A DNA stretch of 64,000 nucleotides from Pseudomonas sp. PDM16. GTDB lineage: Bacteria > Pseudomonadota > Gammaproteobacteria > Pseudomonadales > Pseudomonadaceae. Made by a program: the position numbers and the translations under genes. The notes under the pieces are model-generated. The model was given only the letters and a program-made list of their open reading frames with translations. It had not been told where the DNA came from and did no database searches. Positions 17,720 through 27,378 of the stretch are shown in pieces. Each line of letters begins with the position of its first letter. Position 1 is the stretch's first letter. The stretch spans positions 406,821 to 470,820 of the forward strand of contig NZ_JACVAM010000005.1 of the NCBI RefSeq assembly GCF_014851865.1, read 5' to 3'.

Positions 17720-19033
17720 ATGACTCGCCTTAAAAGCCTCGACCTCCTGGCCCTTGGCTTCATGACTTTTGCCCTGTTCCTGGGCGCCGGTAACATCATC
17801 TTCCCACCCAGCGCCGGCATGGCCGCCGGAGCCAATGTCTGGTCCGCCGCGTTCGGTTTCCTGATCACCGGTGTCGGCCTGCCGCTGCTTACCGTGGTCG
17901 CGCTGGCGCGTGTCGGTGGCGGCATGCCCGAACTGACCGCACCGCTCGGTCGGCGTGCCGGCACGCTGCTGGCGGTGGCCGTGTACCTGGCCATCGGCCC
18001 GCTGTTCGCCACCCCGCGTACCGCCGTGGTGTCCTTCGAAATGGGCGTGGCGCCTTTTGCCGGCAACGAGCCGCTGGCGCTGGGCCTGTACACGCTGGCC
18101 TACTTTGCCGCCGTGCTGTTCCTCGCCCTGAATCCGGGCAAGCTGGTCGACAGCATCGGCAAGTTCATCACCCCGGTGCTGCTGGCGGCGCTGCTGGTGC
18201 TTGGTGGCGCAGCCCTGCTGGCTCCGGCCGGCGAGATCGGCCAGAGCACCGAGGCCTATGAGGCAATGCCTTTCGTGCAGGGTTTCCTGCAGGGCTACCT
18301 GACCATGGATACCCTGGGCGCACTGGTATTCGGCATCGTCATCGCCACCGCGATCAAGGATCGTGGCGTGCGTGACAGTGCACTGATTACCCGCTATTCG
18401 GTGATCGCCGGCATCATCGCCGCGATTGGCCTGTCGCTGGTCTATCTGGCGCTGTTCTACCTCGGTGCCACCAGCCAGGGCATCGCCGGTGATGCGCAGA
18501 ACGGCGTGCAGATCCTCACCACCTACGTCGAGCACACCTTCGGCGTCTACGGCAGCCTGCTGCTGGCGGTGGTCATCACCCTGGCCTGCCTTACCACGGC
18601 GGTGGGGCTGCTGACCGCCTGTGGCGAGTACTTCAGCAAGCTGCTGCCGGTGTCCTATCGCGCCGTGGTGCTGACCTTCGGTGTGTTCAGCCTGCTGGTG
18701 GCCAACCAGGGCCTGACCCAGCTGATCAGCGTGTCGGTGCCGGTGCTGGTCGGTCTCTATCCGCTGGCCATCGTGCTGGTCGCGCTGAGCCTGCTGGACG
18801 GGTTGTGGCGCTCGTCGCCGCGCGTGTTCGTCCCGGTGATGGCGGTGACGCTGGTGTTCGGCCTGGTCGATGCGTTCAATGCCGCCGGTTTCAAGGGCCT
18901 GGTGCCGGGCGTGTTTGCCCACCTGCCGCTGGCTGCCGAAGGCCTTGGCTGGTTGCTGCCGGTGGCGCTGACCCTGCTGGTCGCGGTGGTTTTCGACCGG
19001 CTGCGCGGCGCGCCGGCGATTCAGACCGCGTGA
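17720..19033 (+). CDS. braB: Branched-chain amino acid transport carrier (LIVCS family)
   Basis: A 437-residue, roughly 12-helix inner-membrane carrier of the BrnQ/BraB family, which imports Leu, Ile and Val with Na+ or H+. The N-terminal LFLGAGNIIFPPSAGMAAG loop is diagnostic, and the length equals that of P. aeruginosa BraB as I recall it. I choose ATG 17720 over the in-frame GTG at 17705 because family members begin a few residues before LDLLALGFMTF. No clear ribosome binding site is visible for either. In P. aeruginosa the gene also follows sucD. Confidence 0.9.
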   Translation: MTRLKSLDLLALGFMTFALFLGAGNIIFPPSAGMAAGANVWSAAFGFLITGVGLPLLTVVALARVGGGMPELTAPLGRRAGTLLAVAVYLAIGPLFATPRTAVVSFEMGVAPFAGNEPLALGLYTLAYFAAVLFLALNPGKLVDSIGKFITPVLLAALLVLGGAALLAPAGEIGQSTEAYEAMPFVQGFLQGYLTMDTLGALVFGIVIATAIKDRGVRDSALITRYSVIAGIIAAIGLSLVYLALFYLGATSQGIAGDAQNGVQILTTYVEHTFGVYGSLLLAVVITLACLTTAVGLLTACGEYFSKLLPVSYRAVVLTFGVFSLLVANQGLTQLISVSVPVLVGLYPLAIVLVALSLLDGLWRSSPRVFVPVMAVTLVFGLVDAFNAAGFKGLVPGVFAHLPLAAEGLGWLLPVALTLLVAVVFDRLRGAPAIQTA

Positions 19034-19189
19034 TTTGGTTCGGGGCCGTGCAAGGCGGCCCCGGAGCCTCTGCAACGCGCCTTTTGGCGCGCTGCACCTG
19101 TTCTTTGGCGCATCTGGCACCTTCTGCCGATTGCCGCCCAACCTGACGTGCCGGACAATCTGCGGGAATCTTTCAGCAGTCCGCTCGCC

Positions 19190-20008
19190 ATGTCGCAAAC
19201 CATTTTCTTCGCCCATGCCAATGGCTTCCCCTCGGCCACCTACGGCAAGCTGTTCAGTGCGCTGGAGCCGGATTACCGGATACGGCACCTGGAACAGCAC
19301 GGTCATGACCCGCGCTTCCCGGTGGACGACAACTGGAACAACCTGGTGGACGAGCTGATCCTGCACGTGGAGCAGGGTAGCGAGCCGGTCTGGGGTGTCG
19401 GCCATTCGCTCGGCGGCGTGCTGCATTACCACGCGGCGCTGCGTCGCCCCGAGCTGTATCGCGGTGTGGTGATGCTCGACTCGCCGCTGCTCACCGGTGT
19501 CGACCGCCTGGTGATCCGCGCCGCCAAGCGCTTCGGCTTTATCGACCGGATCACCCCGGCGGGCCGAACGGTCGGGCGTCGCGAGGCATTCGGTGACGTT
19601 CGCGAGGCGCGTGACTATTTCGCCGGCAAGACGCTGTTCAGCCGTTTCGACCCCGAATGCCTGGACGCCTACGTGCGTCATGGCTTGCGCGAGGAGGGCC
19701 AGGGGCAGGAGAGGCGTCTGCGCCTGCGCTTCGATCCGGCCACCGAGATCAGCATCTACCGCAGCGTGCCGCATACCGTGCCGGGCCGGCCACAACAACT
19801 GGCCGTACCACTCGCCGTGGTGCGTGGCCGGCACAGCAAGGTGGTGTTGCCGCATCATGCACGGCAGGTCAGTCGTGTGCCCAAGGGTGAGTATCTGAGC
19901 CTGCCCGGTGGCCACATGTTTCCGCTGGAGCGTCCGCAGGATACGGCCCATCTGCTGCGTGAGCTGTTCGGTCGCTGGCAGGGGCAGGGCAAGGAGCACT
20001 CGGCATGA
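19190..20008 (+). CDS. Alpha/beta-fold hydrolase
   Basis: This 272-residue single-domain hydrolase has an N-terminal strand and oxyanion region (FFAHANGFPSATY), the nucleophile elbow GVGHSLGG, and a C-terminal His in LPGGHMFPLERP. These account for a Ser and His of the triad plus a likely Asp in VVMLDSP or the later VVRGRHSK strand. I start at ATG 19190 because the GTG at 19148 adds an atypical 14-residue prefix. It overlaps the next hydrolase gene by four bases (ATGA), so the two are probably co-translated. Substrate unknown. Confidence 0.85.
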   Translation: MSQTIFFAHANGFPSATYGKLFSALEPDYRIRHLEQHGHDPRFPVDDNWNNLVDELILHVEQGSEPVWGVGHSLGGVLHYHAALRRPELYRGVVMLDSPLLTGVDRLVIRAAKRFGFIDRITPAGRTVGRREAFGDVREARDYFAGKTLFSRFDPECLDAYVRHGLREEGQGQERRLRLRFDPATEISIYRSVPHTVPGRPQQLAVPLAVVRGRHSKVVLPHHARQVSRVPKGEYLSLPGGHMFPLERPQDTAHLLRELFGRWQGQGKEHSA

Positions 20009-20868
20009 CGTTCAAGGTGGAAGAAACCCGTTTCAGCCTGCCACACGTGGAACTGGCGGCACATCTGTTCGGTCCGGAAGATGGCATGCCGGTCATTGCC
20101 CTGCATGGCTGGCTGGACAATGCCATGACCTTCGCCCGCCTGGCGCCGAAGCTGGAAGGGCTACGCATCGTTGCCCTGGATTTCCCCGGCCATGGCCATT
20201 CCGGGCACTACGCCGGCAACTCCAGCTACAGCATGTGGGAGTATCTGGAGGACGTGCTGCTGGTGGCCGAACAGCTCGGCTGGCAGCGCTTTTCCCTGCT
20301 CGGTCATTCCCTCGGCGGCATCATCTCCACCTTGCTGGCGGCTGCGGTGCCGGAGCGGATCGAACGTCTGGCGCTGATCGACGGCCTGGTGCCCTACACG
20401 GCCGAGGCCGACAGCGCGCCCAAGCGCCTGGGTGAGGCGCTGCGCGCGCGCCTGGCGGTACGTGACAAGCAGAAACCGGTCTACCCGGACCTGGATACGG
20501 CCGTGCAGGCACGCATGCGTGGCGTTGTCGCGGTCAGCCGCGAGGCTGCCGAGCTGCTGGCCCAGCGTGGCCTGGAACCGGTGCCGGGTGGTTACACCTG
20601 GCGCACCGATATCCGCCTGACCCTGCCGTCGGTGATGCGCCTGACCTTCGCCCATGTCGAGCAGTTCATCCATGCTGTGCAGTGCCCGGTCAGCCTGGTC
20701 CTCGCCGAGGGTGGGCAGATGAACGTCGAGCCGCGCCTGCAGGCGCTGGTTGCCGGTACCTCGTTCGAGGCTCACGTGCTGCCTGGTGGCCATCACCTGC
20801 ATCTCAACGACGAGGCCGGCGCACAGCAGGTTGCAGACTGTTTCAATCCATTCTTCCGCCGCGCTTGA
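20005..20868 (+). CDS. Alpha/beta-fold hydrolase
   Basis: A second, unrelated-looking alpha/beta hydrolase of 287 residues. It has the HGWLDNAMTF oxyanion strand, the nucleophile elbow LLGHSLGGI, and a C-terminal catalytic His in LPGGHHLHLNDE. It resembles the serine hydrolase/MhpC-like group. The ATG overlaps the preceding hydrolase stop by four bases and the GST gene follows 50 bases later, so these three genes probably form one unit. Substrate unknown. Confidence 0.85.
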   Translation: MTFKVEETRFSLPHVELAAHLFGPEDGMPVIALHGWLDNAMTFARLAPKLEGLRIVALDFPGHGHSGHYAGNSSYSMWEYLEDVLLVAEQLGWQRFSLLGHSLGGIISTLLAAAVPERIERLALIDGLVPYTAEADSAPKRLGEALRARLAVRDKQKPVYPDLDTAVQARMRGVVAVSREAAELLAQRGLEPVPGGYTWRTDIRLTLPSVMRLTFAHVEQFIHAVQCPVSLVLAEGGQMNVEPRLQALVAGTSFEAHVLPGGHHLHLNDEAGAQQVADCFNPFFRRA

Positions 20869-20917
20869 CGCGGCCCCGGCAACTGCCGAGGCTGTGCAGG
20901 TCGTATCGGAGATTGCC

Positions 20918-21571
20918 ATGATCGATCTGTACACCGCCGCCACGCCCAACGGGCACAAGATTTCCATTGCTCTCGAAGAACTGGGCCTGCCTTACCAGGT
21001 GCACGCGTTGTCCTTCGACAAGAAGGAGCAGAAGACCCCCGAGTTCCTGCGCATCAACCCCAACGGGCGGATTCCGGCCATCGTCGACGACGGCTTTGCC
21101 GTGTTCGAGTCCGGCGCCATCCTCATCTACCTGGCGGAGAAGACCGGCAAGCTGCTGCCGAGCGACGCCAAGGGCCGTTCCCTGGCCATCCAGTGGCTGA
21201 TGTTCCAGATGGGCGGAGTAGGGCCCATGCAGGGGCAGGCCAACGTGTTCTTCCGCTATTTCCCGGAGAAGCTGCAGGGCGCCATTGACCGCTACCAGCA
21301 CGAGACCCGCCGCCTGTACGAGGTGCTCGACAGTCGCCTGGGCGAGGCCGAGTACCTGGCCGGCGACTACAGCATTGCCGATATCGCCACCTATCCGTGG
21401 GTGCGTATCCACGACTGGGCAGGTGTCTCGGTAGAAGGACTCGACCACTTACGGCGCTGGATGGAGGCACTTGCTGCTCGTCCGGCGGTTCAGCGTGGCC
21501 TGCTGATTCCGGTGCGTACCAACGATGATGATCGCGTGGTGAAGACCGCGCAGAGCATGCTGACACGCTGA
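20918..21571 (+). CDS. Glutathione S-transferase family protein (YfcG-like)
   Basis: This 217-residue protein has an N-terminal thioredoxin-like domain (MIDLYTAATPNGHKISIALEE, cis-Pro region NPNGRIPAIVDD, glutathione gamma-glutamyl site FESGAILIYLAEK) and an all-alpha C-terminal domain. The pattern is that of the Nu-class/YfcG group, which includes disulfide-bond reductases. The frame is open upstream, but ATG 20918 gives the family start. Confidence 0.88.
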   Translation: MIDLYTAATPNGHKISIALEELGLPYQVHALSFDKKEQKTPEFLRINPNGRIPAIVDDGFAVFESGAILIYLAEKTGKLLPSDAKGRSLAIQWLMFQMGGVGPMQGQANVFFRYFPEKLQGAIDRYQHETRRLYEVLDSRLGEAEYLAGDYSIADIATYPWVRIHDWAGVSVEGLDHLRRWMEALAARPAVQRGLLIPVRTNDDDRVVKTAQSMLTR

Positions 21572-21579
21572 GGAGCCGC

Positions 21580-22380
21580 ATGCGTTATTTCGCTTTCTGC
21601 CTGAGTCTTTTCTGTACACCGTTGCTGGCCGCTGATGTGGCTGGCAGTCAAGATCTGGACACCCTGCCACGTTTTCCGCGCGCCGAGATCGTCGACTACC
21701 GCGATGCTGCAACCGAGGAGAAACGCTACCCACAGGACGGTCTGCGCCGGATCAGTGGCCAGTTACGCGCCTCGGCAGAGGTGCTCGCCGAAGGGCATCT
21801 GCGTGCCGTGACCTATCGTCTGCCGGATGAGCATTCACCTCGTGAGGCCATGGATGCGGCTCGCAGCCATCTGCTGGGGCAGGGCGCTCAGTTGCTGTTC
21901 TGGTGCGAGGGCCGCGACTGTGGCTCTTCCAGTCTGTGGGCCAACCAGATCTTCGGCAATGCCAAACTGTATGGTCCCGAAGAGCGGCAGAGCTACTTGC
22001 TGCTGCAACTGGCCGAGCCGCAGCAGGATAGCCTGGTGGCGCTGTATGGCATCACCCGGGGCAACCGCCGGTCCTACCTGCATGCGGAACAGCTTGATGC
22101 CAGCGCCGCATTACCGGCTTTGTTGCCTACCCCGGCGACGCTGTTGCGCCAGCTTAGGAGTAGCGGTGAGCTGAGCCTGCCGCAGCTGGGTGAGCCGGAT
22201 GAGCAGTGGGGCGATCTGCTGGCGCGTACTCTGAGCCTGGACAGCACCCTGCGGGTCGGCCTGAGCGGTGCCAGCGCCGAAGTCTGGCGGGCCGAGTTGG
22301 AGCGGCGCGGTGTGCGTGGTAACCGCCTGCAAATCAGTGACCCCGAAGGCCAAGGCATGCGTCTGCAACAACTACGCTGA
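21580..22380 (+). CDS. Exported DUF4892-domain protein
   Basis: A 266-residue protein with a signal peptide (residues 1–18, cut after LLAA). The mature part begins SQDLDTLPRFPRAEIVDY, the usual opening of DUF4892 proteins in Pseudomonas. A pair of cysteines (WCEGRDCGSS, about residues 108–113) may form a disulfide. The C-terminal third resembles an OmpA-like periplasmic fold (RVGLSGASAEVWRAELERRG) but lacks clear peptidoglycan-binding residues. Function unknown. It is eight bases downstream of the GST gene, probably in the same transcript. Confidence 0.75.
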   Translation: MRYFAFCLSLFCTPLLAADVAGSQDLDTLPRFPRAEIVDYRDAATEEKRYPQDGLRRISGQLRASAEVLAEGHLRAVTYRLPDEHSPREAMDAARSHLLGQGAQLLFWCEGRDCGSSSLWANQIFGNAKLYGPEERQSYLLLQLAEPQQDSLVALYGITRGNRRSYLHAEQLDASAALPALLPTPATLLRQLRSSGELSLPQLGEPDEQWGDLLARTLSLDSTLRVGLSGASAEVWRAELERRGVRGNRLQISDPEGQGMRLQQLR

Positions 22381-22433
22381 ACAATGATGCGTGCCGGGCC
22401 GCTTTCCGCTCGGGTTCTGGGAATGTCGAAAAC

Positions 22434-23507
22434 ATGTTGAACAATGATCGCCTGCTGGTGCAGATCCTGCTTCTGGCGCTGCTCGGCGCCTGCGCGTGGG
22501 TGCTGGCGCCGTTCTTCTCGGCGCTGTTCTGGGCCGGTGTGCTGGCTTTCGCGAGCTGGCCGCTGATGCGTCTGTTGACGCGTGCACTGGATGGCCGGGA
22601 GAACACTTCTGCTGCCATCCTCACCGCCGGCTGGATGGTGCTGGTTGCCGTGCCGTTGGTTTGGCTGGGCTTCAACCTGGCCGACCACATTCGCGATGCC
22701 ACCGAGCTGTTCAAGGACCTGCAGGGCGATGGTTTGCCAGATCCGCCCAACTGGATGGCGGAGCTGCCGCTGGTGGGGGATCGACTTGTCGGCCTCTGGA
22801 ATCGCATCGATGAGGAGGGCGCCGCTCTGCTCGCCACCGTGCGTCCCTACCTGGGGCAAGTCGGTAACTGGCTGTTGGCACGCAGCGCGCAGATCGGCGG
22901 CGGAATGCTGGAGCTGGCGCTGAGCCTGGTGCTGGTGTTCTTCTTCTACCGCGACGGGCCGCGCATGGCCGCCTTCGCCCACAGCTTGTTGGAGCGCCTG
23001 ATCGGTGATCGCGCTGAACATTACCTGGACCTGGTGGCTGGTACCGTGCAGCGGGTGGTCAATGGGGTGATCGGTACTGCGGCGGCCCAGGCGCTACTGG
23101 CTCTGATCGGTTTCTACATCGCAGGTGTTCCGGGCGCCCTGGTTCTGGGCATCCTGACCTTCATCCTCAGTCTGATTCCCATGGGACCGCCGCTGGTGTG
23201 GATTCCAGCCACCGCCTGGCTGGTCAGTCAGGAGCAGTACGGTATGGCCGTATTCCTCGGCATCTGGGGCACGTTCGTCATCAGTGGCGTAGACAACGTG
23301 CTCAAGCCCTACCTGATCAGTCGCGGCGGCAACCTGCCGCTGGTGGTGGTGCTGCTTGGCGTATTCGGCGGCATCCTGGCCTTCGGGTTCATGGGCCTGT
23401 TCCTCGGCCCGACCCTGCTGGCCGTGGCCTACAGCCTGCTCGGCGACTGGGTTGCGAACACGCCGAGGGTCATTGCAGTGGAGACGGAACGCAAGGACGG
23501 GGAGTAG
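22434..23507 (+). CDS. AI-2E-family transporter (PerM/YdiK-like membrane protein)
   Basis: A 357-residue inner-membrane protein with about seven to eight hydrophobic segments. The AI-2E/UPF0118 signature lies in the C-terminal half (YIAGVPGALVLGILTFILSL, then GVDNVLKPYLISRGG). Some members export autoinducer-2, while others are cation/proton antiporters or have no known substrate, so the label is a family name only. Confidence 0.85.
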   Translation: MLNNDRLLVQILLLALLGACAWVLAPFFSALFWAGVLAFASWPLMRLLTRALDGRENTSAAILTAGWMVLVAVPLVWLGFNLADHIRDATELFKDLQGDGLPDPPNWMAELPLVGDRLVGLWNRIDEEGAALLATVRPYLGQVGNWLLARSAQIGGGMLELALSLVLVFFFYRDGPRMAAFAHSLLERLIGDRAEHYLDLVAGTVQRVVNGVIGTAAAQALLALIGFYIAGVPGALVLGILTFILSLIPMGPPLVWIPATAWLVSQEQYGMAVFLGIWGTFVISGVDNVLKPYLISRGGNLPLVVVLLGVFGGILAFGFMGLFLGPTLLAVAYSLLGDWVANTPRVIAVETERKDGE

Positions 23508-23700
23508 TTGGCATCCTGTGCAGAATTCTGCTCACCCCCTCTTGGTGACTACGATGGGGCGGTGATAGCCTTGCGCGACTTTTTGGCTGCATCAGCCGAA
23601 GCAGGGTGACAGCCCCGCCTCAAGCCGCGATGACCGGTCCGCAGAGGCCACGCGTGGTTCAGGGAAGAATGACCAACACTATCAAATGGATATACGCCCC

Positions 23701-25269
23701 ATGAAGAAGATTGCAGGTATCGCAGTAGGTACTATTGTGGCCGTTGCTGCCGTTGGCACGGTCGGTGCCTGGTACACCGGCAACCAGTTGCCCTCGGTCC
23801 TGGACAACGCCATCAAGCAGGCCAACACCGAGATGTCCAAGAGCCTGCCGGCCATGGGCCTGGATGTCTCCGTCGAGCTGCTCTCACTGGACCGCGAGTT
23901 CTTCAGTAGCAACGCCCGCTACCGCGTCACATTCAACGGCTCCCTCGATGGCGAAGCTCCGCAGAAGCTGGAGTGGGTGGTCAACGACCGCATCGAGCAC
24001 GGCCCGTTCCCGGTGTCCCGCCTAAAAGCCTTCAAGCTGATGCCGGTCATGGCCACCAGCAACTACAGCCTGGAACAGAATCCGCTTCTGGAAAAATGGT
24101 TCGCCGCCAGCAAGGGTGTATCGCCGCTGGAAGGCCAGGCCAGCCTGGGCTACGACCAGTCGGTCGAAGGCACTCTGCGCATCAATCCACTGCAGACTGC
24201 TCTGGATGACGACACCAGCGTCGACTTCTCCGGTCTGGTCGTCGATTTCGACACCGCTGCTGGTGGCAAGGCCGTCGATGCCACCGGCCTGATGAACAGC
24301 TTCAAGCTCAGCACCAAGCTGCCGCAGAGCGGCGAGCCCATGGTCATCGAGTTCCAGGGGCTGACCCTGGACAGCAAGACTGCCAAGGGGGCCAGCGAAC
24401 TCTATCTGGGCACCAACGTGGTCAAGCTGCAGACCGTGCAGATCCAGGTTGGCGAGGGTGCACCGGTCCTGCTCAAGGACTTCGTCCAGCGCGATGACAC
24501 CAGCGAGGCCGATGGCAAGCTGGCCGCTCGTTACAGCTACGATATCGGCATGATCAGCTACCAGGGCCACGATATCGGCGGCTCGCAGCTGGTCTGGACC
24601 CTGAAGAACCTGGATGCCGGTGCACTGCAGTCGCTGATCGGCGTCTATAGCGACATCATCAAGAGCACCGGTCAGCTGCAGCAGGCCAGCCTGGAGGGCG
24701 AGAGCGAGCTGCCGGAGTTGAGCGAGGCGCAGCAGGCTCAGCTGATGGTGGATGTGGAGAAGCTGCTGGCTGGCAAGCCAGGCATTGCCCTAGAGAAGCT
24801 GGCGTTCAAGACCGCCAATGGCGAAAGCAGCCTGAGCCTTTCGGTGGACCTGAACAAGCCGGAGTCCTTCGAGCTGCCGCCGCCTGAGCTGGCCAAGCAG
24901 ATGATCACTCAGTTGGATGCCAAGGTTTCAGTGTCCAAGGCCATGATCGGTGATGTGATCGGGCTTCAGGCCACTCTGGGCGGCGAAACCGACAAGGAAG
25001 CCGTGGCCCAGCAGGCGTCGATGATGACCGAGATGGCCAGCGGCATGGCACTGTCTACCGAGCTGGCCAAGCTGGAAGGCGACAGCATCGTCTCCACTCT
25101 GCATTACGCTGACGACAAGGTTGACTTCAATGGCAAGCAGATGACCGTCGAGGAGTTCGTCGCGATGGCCTTCGCCAGCGGTGCCGGCCTGGGTGGCATG
25201 GGTGACGAAGAACAGTCGATCGAAGGCTTGGAGCTGGAGGAAGAGAGCGACGAGGCCTACGCCGAGTAA
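23701..25269 (+). CDS. DUF945 (YdgA-like) family protein
   Basis: This protein of about 522 residues has one N-terminal transmembrane segment (MKKIAGIAVGTIVAVAAVGT) and a long periplasmic region. The opening WYTGNQLPSVLDNAIKQAN and the repeated beta-rich texture are typical of DUF945. The C-terminal tail is very acidic (EEQSIEGLELEEESDEAYAE). I prefer ATG 23701 to the ATG 15 bases earlier. No molecular function is established. A terminator follows directly. Confidence 0.8.
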   Translation: MKKIAGIAVGTIVAVAAVGTVGAWYTGNQLPSVLDNAIKQANTEMSKSLPAMGLDVSVELLSLDREFFSSNARYRVTFNGSLDGEAPQKLEWVVNDRIEHGPFPVSRLKAFKLMPVMATSNYSLEQNPLLEKWFAASKGVSPLEGQASLGYDQSVEGTLRINPLQTALDDDTSVDFSGLVVDFDTAAGGKAVDATGLMNSFKLSTKLPQSGEPMVIEFQGLTLDSKTAKGASELYLGTNVVKLQTVQIQVGEGAPVLLKDFVQRDDTSEADGKLAARYSYDIGMISYQGHDIGGSQLVWTLKNLDAGALQSLIGVYSDIIKSTGQLQQASLEGESELPELSEAQQAQLMVDVEKLLAGKPGIALEKLAFKTANGESSLSLSVDLNKPESFELPPPELAKQMITQLDAKVSVSKAMIGDVIGLQATLGGETDKEAVAQQASMMTEMASGMALSTELAKLEGDSIVSTLHYADDKVDFNGKQMTVEEFVAMAFASGAGLGGMGDEEQSIEGLELEEESDEAYAE

Positions 25270-25284
25270 CGCTCATCCCCCCTG

Positions 25285-25325
25285 AAAAGGCCCGCATTTC
25301 CCTGCGAGGAGATGCGGGCCTTTTT
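25285..25325 (+). terminator. Intrinsic terminator after the DUF945 gene
   Basis: AAGGCCCGCAT pairs with ATGCGGGCCTT across a 14-base loop and is followed by a T run. It also lies immediately beyond the end of the minus-strand response-regulator remnant. Confidence 0.85.
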
Positions 25326-25328
25326 CGT

Positions 25329-25781
25329 TCAGGTGGAAATGCTCAATTGGCTGACCATGCTCGCCGAATCGCCCACTGGCACGTGGTTTCTCGCGGCACT
25401 CGCTACGGTCCGAACCCGGCGCAGGACGCTCCGGATGCGAGCAACCAGCTCGCGCGGTTCGAACGGCTTGGCAATGTAGTCGCTGGCTCCCAGCTCCGGA
25501 CCGACTATGCGGTCGGTCGGCTCGCAGCGGGCGGTCAGCATCAGGATCGGGATATCGGGGCTGACACAGGGCCGGTCCGTCTTCTCCGGGCAGCATCAGG
25601 TCGAGGGTGATCACATCGAAGTGGCCGGTTGCCAGAGGGCGTGTCGCATGTCATTGCCGTCGCACACGGCTTCGCTGTCGACGCTGAAGCGACCAAGAAG
25701 CTCGCGCAGTTCCAAGTCATCGTCGACGATCAGGACGCGTGTGGTGCGGGTGCGTACTGTTCGTGAGGGTATTGCTTGCAC
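25329..25781 (-). pseudogene. Decayed OmpR-type response regulator
   Basis: On the minus strand, a GTG with GGAG upstream (25781) opens a frame with a clear receiver start (RVLIVDDDLELRELLGRF) that ends at a TGA at 25611. The next receiver block (FDVITLDLMLPGEDGPALC, with the phospho-acceptor Asp) continues in a second frame. The final block (ILMLTARCEPTDRIVG, then YIAKPFEPRELVARIRSVLR) is in a third frame. Two frameshifts, the loss of several receiver residues, and the complete absence of a winged-helix DNA-binding domain mark it as non-functional. No cognate histidine kinase gene is adjacent. The 190 bases up to 25971 hold nothing I can identify. Confidence 0.8.
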
Positions 25782-25971
25782 CGTAACGGACTCCAGATAC
25801 GGATGCGGTATCGAGCGGAGCGATGGTAGCCGGTCGAGAAGGGTGGCAAGCGCCGCCCGTTAGCATTCTTGAGGCTCGGTGTCGGCAGCAGTCGGCTATG
25901 CATCGGTGCAGATACAAAAGTGCCGATCACAAGCTCAGAGCCCTCGGCATGTCCGGGACCGCTGCACGGGT

Positions 25972-26967
25972 TCAGGCGTGATCGCGCTCGTAGCGGTCCA
26001 GGGTGTCCGATGCGATCTGGCGGCCGAGCTGGATTAGCTCGGGAGCCTTGTGGAAGTCGAAGAAGCGGCATACCCGCTTGGGGACGTTGATGAGGACATC
26101 CGGTGGATAGCCGGCGATCTTGTACTGCGCGAGCGAGGTCTGCATGGTCTCGAAGCTCTGGTTGACCAGCTCCAGCAGCGAGGCGGGACCGACGTTGCCG
26201 ACGACTCGGGAATCGCTCGCTGACTTAGGGGCCGCCTCCTCCGAGGCCGTGGCTTCACGGTCGGTATCCAGCCAGGGGTTGGGAGTCTCGTCCTGCGACT
26301 CCAGATCGTTGTCTTCTCGGCGCAGGAAGGAGAGCTTGGCCCCGAGTGAGCCCATCAGTTGGTCGATCTTGCCCTTGATGGCGGCGGGGCGTTCGATCAC
26401 CGGAAGCTGGTACTGCTTCTGGTTCAAGGCATTGAGGTTCACCGCCACGATCAGATCACAGTGGCTCGACACCACCGGCACGATCGGCAGCGGATTGAGC
26501 AAGCCGCCATCGACCAGCATGCGTGATCCCTGGGTCACGGGGGTGAACAGGCTGGGGATGGCGGCCGAGGCGCGCATGGCCTTGTGCAGGCAGCCTTCCT
26601 GGAACCAGATTTCCTGCTGGTTGGTCAGGTCCGTGGCGACGGCGGTATAGGGAATCGCCAACTGCTCGATCTCGATCTCGCCAACAATCTCGTGGATCTT
26701 GCCGAAGACCCTCTCGCCACGAATCGCACCGAGGCGGAAGCTGACATCGAGCAGGCGCAGCACATCGAGGTAGTCGAGGCTCTCCGTCCATTCGCGATAC
26801 TCGGCCAGTTTTCCAGCCGCGTAGATGCCGCCGATCACGGCCCCCATCGAACAGCCGGCGATACAGCCTATCTCGTAGCCTCGTGCTTCCAACTCTTCGA
26901 TCACGCCTATGTGCGCGTATCCGCGTGCCCCACCCGACCCCAGCACCAGGGCGACCTTCTTTCTCAT
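25972..26967 (-). CDS. Patatin-like phospholipase family protein (RssA-like)
   Basis: The 331-residue protein has the patatin oxyanion motif LVLGSGGARGYAHIG, the nucleophile Ser40 in GCSMG, and the dyad Asp in MLVDGGLLNPLP. These proteins are lipid acyl hydrolases acting through a Ser-Asp dyad. The C-terminal 100 residues are a charged extension typical of the Pseudomonas homologues. I use ATG 26967, preceded by GGGGA, instead of an upstream in-frame start that adds 27 atypical residues. Its substrate is unknown. Confidence 0.88.
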   Translation of the reverse strand: MRKKVALVLGSGGARGYAHIGVIEELEARGYEIGCIAGCSMGAVIGGIYAAGKLAEYREWTESLDYLDVLRLLDVSFRLGAIRGERVFGKIHEIVGEIEIEQLAIPYTAVATDLTNQQEIWFQEGCLHKAMRASAAIPSLFTPVTQGSRMLVDGGLLNPLPIVPVVSSHCDLIVAVNLNALNQKQYQLPVIERPAAIKGKIDQLMGSLGAKLSFLRREDNDLESQDETPNPWLDTDREATASEEAAPKSASDSRVVGNVGPASLLELVNQSFETMQTSLAQYKIAGYPPDVLINVPKRVCRFFDFHKAPELIQLGRQIASDTLDRYERDHA

Positions 26968-27099
26968 CGATATTCTCCCCCGACAACTTTCGAACATACC
27001 CGCCCAGGGCTGTTCAGCCAAGCGGGGAAGATGCTGTGCAACGGGCACTTTGCCGCTACGCTGACGTCCAAAAGGTCCGGAATTTTGGAGGTAACAAAG

Positions 27100-27378
27100 A
27101 TGAAGAAAGCTGTCCTTTTTGCCACCTTGCTGTTAACGCTGACCGGGTGTGCGGCCAAGACCGCTTACCGCACGAGCTGCGCCGACCAGTTGGATATTGC
27201 CTGGCGAGAGCTCGATATTGCTAAGGCCGAGGGGTTCGCTGGCACCGTCAGCTACTCGAAGGCGCTTACCCTGCTGACTGGTGCCAAGACATCCCAACAG
27301 TTCGAGGGCTACGAAAGCTGCACCCGCAACACAGAGAAGGCACGCTTTTACATTCGTGAGTCACGCGCGGGGCGTTGA
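27100..27378 (+). CDS. Small predicted lipoprotein
   Basis: A 92-residue protein with a lipoprotein signal peptide and lipobox (LLTLTGCAAK, Cys at residue 17). ATG 27100 follows a good GGAGGT site. The mature part is about 75 residues, contains two further Cys (SCADQL and SCTRNT) that may form a disulfide, and has an alpha-helical, charged composition. Small lipoproteins of this kind occur next to patatin-like genes in Pseudomonas; no function is known to me. Confidence 0.75.
   Translation: MKKAVLFATLLLTLTGCAAKTAYRTSCADQLDIAWRELDIAKAEGFAGTVSYSKALTLLTGAKTSQQFEGYESCTRNTEKARFYIRESRAGR

Noticed and set aside
17492..19999. 835-codon open frame opposite braB and a hydrolase gene
   Set aside because: Gln/His/Arg-rich antisense shadow of GC-rich genes; no domains or ribosome binding site.
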